A stretch of DNA of 64,000 nucleotides from Gracilaria domingensis (taxonomy: Eukaryota; Rhodophyta; Florideophyceae; Gracilariales; Gracilariaceae): assembly GCA_022539475.1 (NCBI GenBank), contig VCMS01000227.1, forward strand, positions 26,013 to 90,012. Reading direction: 5' to 3'. The notes under the pieces are model-generated. The model made no database searches and had not been told where the DNA came from. It worked only from the letters and a program-made list of their open reading frames with translations. Of the stretch, positions 1-9,429 are shown in pieces (positions within the stretch are counted from its first letter, which is position 1; the number at the start of each line of letters is the position of its first letter). Position numbers and translations under genes: made by a program.

Positions 1-2
1 AT

Positions 3-1511
3 TCCCAAGTGGGTAGTGATAAAGGGAGGACCCGGAAGTCCCCAAGCCGACGTCGGAACAGGAGGAAGTCATCCCGTAAGGGTCGTGGCTTTTCCGACTC
101 GGACGACTCGCAGTCTGACTCACACAGGTCAGACGCAGTCGACTCGGACGACTCCGACCCCGAAGTGGACGTTTCGCATTTGCACCGCATTCGACCCAAA
201 AATGGGGAATTTACTAAAGTGCTGAGCTTCAAGCACTACCGCTTGAACGACCGGAGTGGGCGTTACAACGCTTTGGTCGCTCGTGCAGTTGCGAAGCATG
301 CGAAACGCATGCAACTGCAAATGCCCTTGAAGTTCTCGGGCAAAGATCCAATTTTTGTCTTACGGTTCTTAGCCGCGTTCCGGAATGCGTGTGACCAGAA
401 TGGTGTACACGAAGGAGCAGCCCTCTGGCTATTTCGCTTCTTTCTGGAGCAACCCGCTAGGGACACAGTAACCGCCAAGATCACCGGCGAATCCGGGGCC
501 GTGGTCGAGAAGAGTTCTGAACTCCTCTCGTCCTACCCCGAGGTGGTCAACTACCTCCTTGAGGTTTACGCGACGGAAGATGTCCTATCGGAGGCCTACC
601 ACGACGTCATCACACACCGCCAGACCTCAGCAGTGTCTGAACGCGAATTCGCTGACCAATTGTGGACAAAGAACCTCCGATGCGGAGACATCTTCCCAGA
701 AGGTCGCCTCAAGGCCCTCTTCGTCGAGGGATTGTTTCCCGCAATCAGGGCCGGTGTACGCATGTACTCGTGAACGCATCCCAAAGTGGTTTTCTGCCAG
801 CTCGTCAGCTATGCTGAAGGGCTGGGGGATACCCATCGGGGAGGCGAGAAGTACTTTAAGACACTGGACGCGGCGAAGAGCGCACAAACCCGAAGGGTCT
901 CATCGAAGGCTTCGCTGAGTGTCTCAACTGACACTGATGAACCCGACTGGGGCGTGCATTTTGAAGACGAGGACGCTCTGGCCCTTGCTATTCAACCAGC
1001 GGCGCCCCCGTCTACTCCTTCTTTCCCTTCTACGGGTACTTCGACTCCGTCTGCGATGCAACCCCGTCGGGACTTCAACTACACATCCCCCAGGGGTAAT
1101 CCAGTGACGCCCCCTCAGGCGCCACCACCGTATCGCACGGTACCGAATTCGAACAACAGAACGACCGCCTGTCGTATCTGTCTGTCTACCTCTCGGCCTT
1201 GCTGCGAATCGCTCCCGCCCGAATACCGGAACACGTTGGTGCAAGTTCGCGAAGCGAATTATCACCAACGTGTTGCCGAAGGGTACTATAAGCCCCGCCA
1301 GGGACAAGCGCCATGTCAAAACCCAAGTGGGCACTTGCCCTCAGGTCAGGCTGCAGCGCGGGACTGTTACCCGCAAGCCAGAGCGAACCCCGTGGGACGT
1401 GCTCCTGCACCTTCGCGGAGCCCTCAACAGGTCAATCAAATCCTCTCTTTTGAGGAGAGTCCTAGCGAGGACAGCGCACACCCGAAGGGAAACGAGACGG
1501 AGGAAGCGTAG
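3..1511 (+). pseudogene. gag: gag of family A, 5'-truncated by the window edge, one in-frame stop
   Basis: Structural capsid/nucleocapsid precursor of the retroelement. The frame is open from base 3; the first codons before GGT-AGT lack an ATG, so the true start is upstream. The N-terminal part is rich in R, S and D, followed by a conserved block around RIRPKNGEFTKV and a capsid-like helical region (FRNACDQNGVHEGAALW). The homologous gag at about 60.5-61.3 kb confirms the reading. TGA at 771-773 breaks the frame; the text resumes in the same frame (THPKVVFCQ) and matches the other copy across the stop. A compact zinc-finger-like cluster C-x2-C-x6-C-C lies at about 1170-1205. The frame ends at TAG 1509-1511, just after a slippery heptamer. 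Confidence 0.85.
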
Positions 1512-1996
1512 GGGCCACGCTTTCCTCTCGAGGTACGAGCCTCACCCCCCGGGCTGACGCAGAATCCAACCCACTATGGGATTCTGAGGACGCCCACAGC
1601 AATAGTCCCCTTGCGTCTGATGAGGACGACGGCCCCGATATGGGTGCAGTTTTTATTATGACTCGAGAGAACTATAAAGTCCATATGGAAGCGGGGCTTA
1701 CGAAGCGCCCGACCAAAACCCTTCTGGGTATTCTAGACACTGGCGCTGGCCCAAACATCATACAGGCGAAGAATCTCCCACCTGGGTACGAACGGTTTCT
1801 AAACCGCAAACGGACCCCTCGGGTTTTCAACGAGTCGAAGGAACCCATGAATATACTGGGAACCATCGTCCTTCCGACCCGGCTGGGAAAATTGGATCAG
1901 CGCGTACCATTCCTAGTCGCCACGAATCTGGCAGCCGATGCCCTGTTGGGAACTTCATTCATCGACCGCCACGTCCGTGCGATATATCCGCGCTGA
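1466..1996 (+). pseudogene. pol: pol, aspartic protease part (family A)
   Basis: The pol frame opens after TAG 1463-1465, overlaps the end of gag and continues without an obvious start codon, as expected for a product made by -1 frameshifting. The acidic linker (about 1580-1640) leads into the retroviral-type protease with active-site motif LDTGAGPN near 1733-1756 and a later hydrophobic segment ending in LLGTSFIDRHV. A TGA at 1994-1996 interrupts the frame just before the RT region, where the B element shows a sense codon run. The sequence after the stop continues in the same frame, so this is a nonsense change in one polyprotein and not a gene end. Confidence 0.85.
1487..1550 (+). promoter_or_regulatory. 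Probable -1 ribosomal frameshift signal joining gag to pol
   Basis: GGGAAAC at 1487-1493 sits in the correct phase for simultaneous slippage (gag codons GGA and AAC become GGG and AAA in the pol frame). After an 8-nt spacer comes a hairpin: 1502-1509 pairs with 1517-1525 (one bulged T at 1523), extended by A1501-T1526 and G1500-C1527. The loop GGGG (1511-1514) can pair with the C run at 1545-1550, giving a possible H-type pseudoknot. The pol frame is open from 1466, so the gag/pol overlap is about 45 nt. GGGAAAC is a known retroviral -1 slippery sequence. The decayed B element keeps the same spacing. Function is inferred; no translation data are available. Confidence 0.75.
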
Positions 1997-3997
1997 CGCA
2001 AGGTTGCTTTTTATGGTGTACCACCTGTGGCCATTGTCAATGCTTCTCGAGGACCCCTTGGGGATAAGAAGGTCTTAGACCAACTACCTCGGAACACTGT
2101 ATCCAACAAGGTCCCCCTCGCTCAACCGCTTTCCATACCCCCTATGACCCAACGGGAAGTGCTAGTCACGTGTGAGACACCAGGATTGGTTTTCTTGCAG
2201 AACCACCCGAAAACGGTCTCACGAGATCTTTCGCTCATGGCCAGCGGTGTCATGAATATCATTCCGAACCGTCTCTTTAGGGTATTCGTCAGCAATTTCT
2301 CCCATCCGGAAGTTCGCATGCCCAATAATATGGTCATTGGACTGGCTTTACCAGCTCCTCGCTTGCTAACAATACTTGAAGACGGTCCCAGTGGGTCTCG
2401 TCTTAAAGAAGGGGAGGGTACACCCGACGAGGGCCTCGAGCGCGACGACTCGGTTGAGCAGAATGACCCGCAGGGAGCGAAAGACTGCCGCGAACTGGTC
2501 CAGATTGGTGAAGAATTCTCTTCCCACAAGGGCCAAATTATCGACCTTCTACAGGACTCTGAAGATATGTGGTCGGGCCGCCTCGGTCACATAGACGCCG
2601 CCTTCCACAGGATTGCACTCGAACCGGGTTCAAAACCGGTGTGTCAAGTTCCCTACAGGGCTGGGCACGAGGCCAGAGCAATGGAAGGCCTGGAGATTCA
2701 ACGTATGTTGGACTCGGGCGTCATTGAACCTTCAAAGGCTGAATGGGCAAGCCCTGTAGTGTTTGCCCAGAAGAAGGACGGTAGCTGGCGGTTCTGTATT
2801 GACTACCGCCGGCTCAACGCCGTGACCCCTCGGGACGCATACCTCATCCCACGTATGGATGAGTGTATTGATTCCCTTGGGAAAGCCACCACCTTCTCAA
2901 CCGTCGACGCTAATAGTGGGTATTCGCAGGTTGAGATTGCGGAAGAAGATCGCGACAAGACGACATTTACATCCCATATGGGTTTATACCGCTTCACGCG
3001 AATGCCCTTCGGGTTGAAGAATGCGCCCGCTACCTTTCAGAGGGCGCTGGATATCATCCTGAATAAGATCAAGTGGCAGTACGCTCTGGTGTACTTGGAT
3101 GACGTCATCATCTACTCCCGCTCGGTGGAGGAGCACTTCCGGCACGTTCGTCACGTGCTAACCCTTTTACGGGATGCTGGAGTCATTCTGAAGCTGAAGA
3201 AATGCTTCTTCTTCCAGGCCTCTGTGGACTACCTTGGACACGTAGTCCGGCCCGGAAAACTACAGGTTTCCCAGAGTACGTGCGATGCTTTCGGGCAGGC
3301 TAAACCGCCCACGACCCAGACGGGAATCCGCTCCTTTGTAGGACTGTGCAATGTGTTTCGAAGATTTGTCCCTAACTTCGCTGGCATTGCTGCACCTTTG
3401 AACAGGAAACTTGAGAAGGGACAACCCGGTAATTTTGGGATACTGAACGACGAAGAGTATGAGGCCTTTCAGGAGTTGAGAGATAGGCTGATCTCCCCAC
3501 CCGTTTTGGCTTTACCCGTACCGGGACGTCCGTATCTACTGGACACCGACGCGTGCGATGTCCAGGTTGGCTGTACTTTACTCCAACAGCAACCCGATGG
3601 GAAGGAGTATAAACACGTTGGGTATTGGAGCCGTTCCCTCTCGCGGGCGGAGCGGAAGTACACGACCACCGAGAAGGAATGCCTCGCGGTTGTATGGTCG
3701 ATGCTCCTATTAAGGCCATATCTGGAAGGTGAAAGATTCACCGTGAGGACTGACCACCACTCACTGAGGTGGATCCTCAATTTGGCCCACTGTACCGGAC
3801 GACTCGCACGCTGGCGCCTACGCTTGTCAGAATTTGACTTTGACGTGGTGCACCGCACGGGTGTCAAACATCATGCTGTGGACGCACTGTCCCGTTTAGA
3901 GACCGAGGGTCTTGATGAAGGGCCTCTTGAGGACGACATACCCTGCTTTGCAATGGAACCCGACTGGGCCTGTGATTGCCTCGTGGCTACAGTCTAA
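1997..3997 (+). pseudogene. pol: pol, reverse transcriptase and RNase H part (family A)
   Basis: This same-frame continuation of pol has an upstream linker conserved in the B element (the SIPPM and VLVT region), then RT. RT landmarks include the block ending WASPVVFAQKKDGSWRFC, the MPFGLKNAPATFQ motif, and catalytic YLDD at 3092-3103. RNase H follows with the first catalytic Asp in LLDTDACD near 3536-3560, TTTEKECLAVV, and the TDHHSLRW segment, ending in the VDALSRL motif typical of Ty3/gypsy RNase H. The segment closes at TAA 3995-3997, which again is followed by homologous sequence in the same frame. The catalytic residues are intact; only the stops disable the reading frame. Confidence 0.93.
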
Positions 3998-5791
3998 GAA
4001 GGGGAGACCCTTTACGAAAACGTCCTCATTGATTGGGAGAACTCTGACATCGCGAACGAACCCTCAGGGTATGATGATGTACTGGCCGTAGACACGGAGC
4101 AAACAGAAGTACTGCCTATCCCAACGGGTGAGCTTCTGGCGGAGCAAGCGAAAGACCCGTGGTGTAAGGGTATCGCTGAATCCGTTGGACAGCCGCAGTG
4201 CCGCTTCGGGTACGACCATCACGGTTTCCTTTCAAGGACCTCACCCCTGGACGGTGCAATTCAGCGCCTGGTCCCTCCAACCCTGCGGGACCGCGTACTC
4301 TATCTATCACATTATCCAAGATTGGCTGGTCACCCTGGAGGGAAAAAAATGTACGCGACCCTCAGACGGGACTTCTATTGGCCATTCATGGCGAATGACG
4401 TTTATCAGACCGTCAAGGATTGCCAGTCGTGCGCTGCGACGCGAGGTACGCAGCACAAGCATCAGAAGTATCTGAAGCTATTTCCCGCAGCGGGTCCCCT
4501 CGAATTTGTCGCTATGGACATATTGGGGCCACTCACGAAGACCACACACGGGAATCGTTTTGTCCTGGTCATTACTGACCGCTTCTCCAAGCTGGCTCGC
4601 GCTATTCCCTAACGGGCTACACAAGCTAACAATATCGCGCTTGCCTTCCTGGAGCACTGGGTATTCTCATATGGGGCACCCCAGTACTTGCTGACCGATA
4701 ACGGACCGCAGTTCGTCGCGAAATTCTTCGAAGCCCTTTGCGGGGATCTAGGTTTGCGTCATTTGCTGACGGCGGCCTACCACCCGCAGACTAACAGACA
4801 GGCGGAGCGTTTTAATCGAACCCTTGTGGGACGCCCTAGACATTACGTGTCGGAGCACCAGCGAGACTGGGATGCTTTCGTCCAGCCCTTGGTCTTCGCG
4901 TACAACTCCCAGGTCCATCGGACAACCGGGACAACACCTTTTGACTTGGTGCTAACGCGAAACCCGCCTGAGATCGTCGTCGACGCTCCGACTACCGCTA
5001 TCTCCCCAGCTGGGTCTGACAATCCGAATTCGGTCACAGTGAAACGACAAACCCGCGCCCGTATTCGGTACCTCCTTTCGAAGGCCAAAGCGACAATGGA
5101 CCGTGTCCAGCGCCGCTACAAGGCTGATTTTGATTCCCGTGTACGGGCTCAGCTTTCACTTTTCCCTGGAGACTACGTCTTTTTAGACCGCCCTCCGCGG
5201 AAAACGACGGAGACTGCGGAAGAAGAAGGTATCTCCCGCAAGCTCCTTCCTAGGACAATTGGTCTCTTTCGGGTTGTCAAAGCCACAGACACAACCGTGA
5301 CCATCTTGGACGGCGGCCTGCAAGACACGGTCTCAATTGACCGTGTCACGAAAGTCCCACGGGGTCCTGACGCGGCCGAGTCACCGACGACACAGCCGGA
5401 GTCGCCTCAGCCCGCATCATCCCCACCGGGAGCGCCGACGCCGGTTTCCGAAGCGTCTAACCCCACTGAGAACGCTCCTTCTGAGCCACAGTCTACCGGC
5501 CCTGAACAGGTCTCGGTCGATCCTACGACCCTGCGTGAACCCTCTGGGACACCTTTCTCAGACGTGGAACTGCCCCCTGAACTCCTCGAGGAGGAAGGCG
5601 GCGATTCCCGCGAATGGGTTGTAGAAAAGGTCCTCGACGAGGGAGTGGCCCCTGATGGGTCTACAGTCGTCAAAGTCCGGTGGTACGGTTACCCGCCCTC
5701 GAGAGACTCCTGGGAGCCTCTCAAAAACATTCCCTTTAACTTTGTCGCTCGCTTTCGCGCGCGACGCTACCGCGCACGCTCGCGCAACTGA
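3998..5791 (+). pseudogene. pol: pol, integrase with C-terminal chromodomain (family A)
   Basis: Integrase inserts the cDNA into host DNA. The HHCC zinc-binding region is visible at about 4305-4440 (HYPRLAGH, then CQSC). The catalytic DDE triad is seen as AMDILGP near 4515, TDNGPQF near 4693 and RQAERFNRTL near 4800. A TAA at 4610-4612 falls between the first and second Asp; the frame resumes at once. The C-terminal half is a proline/serine-rich linker (about 5380-5570), then a chromodomain at about 5605-5760 (EWVVEKVLDE, KVRWYGYP, SWEP), the part that in chromoviruses directs integration to marked chromatin. The end at TGA 5789-5791 is intact. Confidence 0.93.
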
Positions 5792-8637
5792 ACACAACCC
5801 TCTCGAGGACTTTGGAGTACTTTTCCCGTTTTGGGTAGGGAAAATTTTGGCATAGTCTCCCCCAGGCCATGGCGGCCAAAATTTTCCCGGCGGGATAGCG
5901 CTCGTTTGAAGTCCCTATGGGTCTCGCGAAGGCCTTCGGAAAGCTTCGCAATGCTTTCGGAGAAGTTTGGACCTCTCTGGGATGATCTAGGACGACTTGG
6001 AACACTCGCAGTACCGAGCGGCCGACCCTTTGAGTACTGTGCACACCCGGTGCAGCGCATCGCATTGCTGGCATGCGCCGTTGCACGCACGAGACGGCCA
6101 AGTCGGACACGCGCGCCCCGTGGCACGCTCGGAATACCGAGGTGAGACACGCGCGCACGATGCACAAGCGCGCGCACCGCCATGCGCCGTTGCAAGCGTG
6201 CCAAGCGCCACGTGGTCCACGCTTGTGGTAGCCGATGGTACAGTATTGCCGTGGAGCCTGGCACAATCAAAAAATCCTAAGTATTTTGATGTGCCGCGCA
6301 CCCCAAATCGGGCATTGCGAGCCGCTGAAATGCCCGCGTTCCCGAGCTACGTGCAAAAGAAATCGGGGTTTTCGACCCCATCTGGGAAGGTAATTTCCGG
6401 CGCTAATTTTTTGATTCGCCTTACAAGTAACTTTCCGGGAAATTCGCCGATTCTGGCCTATTCACCTATCGAGGACATACCTTTCTGGCCTCCGCGCGTA
6501 CTGTGCACCGCGCCGCCTTGCTGGCACGTGCCGCGCGCACGCGCGCAGCACCGTGCACGCGCGCGCGTGCTACCAACCTCGCTCCGGCTCACCCAGCCGG
6601 GAAGTCTTGACGCTTGGAGTCCAAGCGCACTCCAAGAAGAGGAGGGGACCCAAGTAGGGCTCAATTCACGCCATGAGGGCCGTGCCGCACGCTGTGCACC
6701 CCGCACGCACCACCAAAGTTCTCGCGCTCGCCCTCGAGAGGGATGATCGCATCGAAAACGCGCCGCGACCACGCGTCCTGCAAAAGAAAAAATGGAGAAG
6801 CTGAAGCTCTTTATTGACTCAAGCGAGCTGAAGCGCGCCACGCATTCCCGCCACGGGTACGACGGCTACGACGGACCGCACCCCCTGGGCCGTTCAAGTC
6901 CGACTCGGAGGGTGCGAAAGAGGACTCATCCATATATGACGAGGACAGTGAGCAAAGGCCAACGGGACCATCGCCCACCAGGGAGCCAGGGACGCATCTA
7001 GAATGCCCCTTGTTAGGTTCATGCTCGATGATGAGACGACCCGTACCGGGGTCAACAGCCGTTGGGACCGGCAAACGATACGACCCATCCGGGATATGTG
7101 AGCAGTCCTTCGACCGTCAGTAGCTCGTGGCTGGGCGACTGTGATTCGTAGCTCCCAACAGGGTCAATGAAAGTTTTCTCTCGATCCAACGCGATTCGTT
7201 TCGAAGCGCAGCGCCCCCATGGGATGTCGTCGCGCGGTGCGTACAGAAGGTGAACGCCTCCCACTCGGACATGCGGCCCCTTAGGAGAACGGTTTCGAGA
7301 GCCTCTCTCTCGAACGTACCCCCACGGGAAGGAAATCATACCCATTGGGAAGCAACGTTTGCCGTCTACGCCGAGTGTTTCGGTACAGTGCTTTTTCGGA
7401 AAGAACCCTACGGGAGAATACAGGAGCAAACTGGAGCACCCGGAGAGGGATGCCGATGAGTGAAAAGGACCCAGGTGGGATTCAAAGTCTCGCTGCATCG
7501 GGGAGTCTCTACCGTACCTTCGGTGACCTGACAGGAAAGTACTGAGCCTCGTAACGCGGTGTGCGCCTACTAGCTCCTCCTCGAAAGGACAATCTGCTAC
7601 GCATCTAAGGGCTCTATTCGTGACTTCGTCCATGGCGTATCACCCCTCTGGGACTTCTGAGGATGGTTCGAACCTGCTCTTGCACACTTGGCATCGCTGG
7701 ACCCCGCGTGGGATTCTCGCATTATGGAGCAACCGCGAACCTTGTTTCGGTCGTAGCTTGCCCAACCGGGATCCAGATTGGTCTGGAATTTGTTTCTGGT
7801 TTGCTTATCAGACTGTCGACCCAAAACGGGATTTTTCCGCACTGAGGCTCCCCGTGTCGCATCGCTCGCGCGCGCTTCGCAGGGATTGTAGGAATCGAAA
7901 CTCCAGCAATCCTTGGCGCCTGTCGCCGGTTCTTAATTCGGTCGGATTGCCCACTACGGGACTGCTGTGATCTCAACCTTGCTGTTTCGCGGTCGCAGTC
8001 GTTCGTGACCCTCTCGGGATTTCTTTGTTTGTTGATTTGTCTCACGCAGGGAGCTCAACCCCTTGTAAAGCCCCTTCGCTCGCTGAGGCGCAATGGTCGC
8101 TCAACGGGCGACAAACTCGCTCATAGGGATTCCGGCGGCTTGCAAATTATGAAGCGCGCTGCCAATGGTCGTGGTACCCCAACCGGGAATTCAGCGACAC
8201 GCTGCACGTTTCCACAGCCTGTGAGGGAATCGACGGCGCTACCCTTGTGCATGAACGTTCCCATTGGGGAAGGTCCGTTCGAGTTCTCTGGCCAACCCAA
8301 TGGGAATTCTTCGATCTGAGGCAACCGCGCCCCCTGGGTACTGCGGAGCTCCAATGACCGGCTCTTGGCTGTGTCAGCCAGCCGCAGCGCTCGTGTGCTC
8401 GTTCGTCACCCAATCGGGAATTCGAGGGAACGCAGGGCGGGGTTCACCGTGTTGCACGTTGCATTGGTTGTGCTCCCATCACGGGCACTTCGCGTTGCTC
8501 TCCCGCGCGTTGCGTCGCATAAGATGGTCACCCAAATAGGATCTTGGTGGACTGGAAATCGTTGTTCAGTGAGAACCGCAATCGCGGTCACTCCGCGAAT
8601 GGGAATGTTAGGCCAGCCTCGGGACGAGGCCAGGCCT
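5792..8637 (+). other. Long 3' non-coding block of family A, packed with CCC-N-GGG palindromes
   Basis: Between the integrase stop and the polypurine tract lie 2.85 kb without a convincing gene. A GC-rich stretch (about 6000-6760) gives long but low-complexity open frames that I do not accept. From about 6880 to 8540 the motif CCC-N(2-5)-GGGA recurs, for example near 7221, 7326, 7347, 7412, 7477, 7650, 7710, 7768, 7828, 7958, 8016, 8185, 8302 and 8416 (position of the GGGA). Between 7650 and 7828 the spacing is 60, 58 and 60 bp. One ATG-started antisense frame of 193 codons (7052-7633, minus strand) is present but has no recognisable domain. Confidence 0.6.
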
Positions 8638-8648
8638 AAGAAGGGGAG
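8610..8648 (+). promoter_or_regulatory. Polypurine tract with an abutting hairpin
   Basis: The purine run AAGAAGGGGAG at 8638-8648 sits three bases before a TG that can start the 3' LTR, the expected place for plus-strand priming. It is directly preceded by a stable hairpin: AGGCC (8610-8614) pairs with GGCCT (8633-8637) and GCCTCG (8616-8621) with CGAGGC (8625-8630), loop GGA. Confidence 0.65.
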
Positions 8649-8650
8649 TC

Positions 8651-9428
8651 TGTAGTGCAATGAGAGGCACCGCCCTGACGGGTGCATAGTATTAGTTTAT
8701 TTAGTTAGTGTGCACAGGGTGCACCTCGGGGCCCCACATGTGTAGGGTTATGACAGTTGTCGTGTCGCCCTTCGGGACCCCCCTTATATGTAGATAGTTT
8801 ATTATTTTCGACACGTGGCTTGTGCCCGTGGGAGGTGCACTTAAGCATCTCCCACCGGGCAGAGCTCAACGTGGTAAACCTCAAGCACCCCCTAGCTGAT
8901 TCTTTCATCGTCTAGTTTCCCACAAGGGTCATCCTACCGTCACTACCGGTGCTGCCCGCCCATCTCGCGCCCCGTTGTTAGCGTCCGTTGAGTGCTCCTT
9001 CTTCCCTGCTTGGGTGCTGCGCAACTTGTTCCTTTATCAAGGCATAGTACGTTTTCACGGCCTATGGCTGTACTACACCCTGCTACTCACCCAGTCCTTC
9101 GTCTGGGCTCGTCTTATGTGAGTGTGCAAAGCGTTCGCACTACCTTACCGTTAGCTTCGCCTTGTGCGGGCTTGCCTCTCTCTTCTGAAGTCCGTTCTTC
9201 TTGGTTCCCCGTCCTCACGTCTTCTCCGTTGTGATTTTCTTTGCTGTTTTTGTTCCTTTTATCGTTGTTTCCCGTTTCTACTAGCCGCGGTTCCCTTTGG
9301 TGTTGCTCTTCTCCGTTTCTTCGTCGTTGTGCGGGCCTTCCCTGCCTGTATCCGTTTCCTTGCTTTTCGTCGTAGCCTTCGACTCTGGCTTTACTGGTTC
9401 TTTCGAGTTGCAATTCCGTTCCTGACAT
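8651..9428 (+). repeat. 3' LTR of family A (right end approximate)
   Basis: The LTR is proposed to start at TGTAGTGC (8651), right after the polypurine tract. It contains TATA-like AT-rich patches (about 8690-8705 and 8784-8800) and a long pyrimidine-rich second half (about 9000-9420), as is common for U5/R regions. A CA dinucleotide at about 9427-9428 could be the end. The 5' LTR is outside the window, so neither the end nor a target-site duplication can be verified. Confidence 0.5.
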
Positions 9429-9429
9429 A

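Noticed and set aside
5997-6746. 249-codon open frame on the plus strand in the 3' block of element A
   Set aside because: It begins with TTG, sits in GC-rich CpG/alternating purine-pyrimidine DNA where stops are rare, and its product is low-complexity H/R/A-rich with no domain.
7668-7677. GGTTCGAACC as a tRNA B box
   Set aside because: No acceptor stem, A box or T-arm context; it is one of the many short palindromes of element A.
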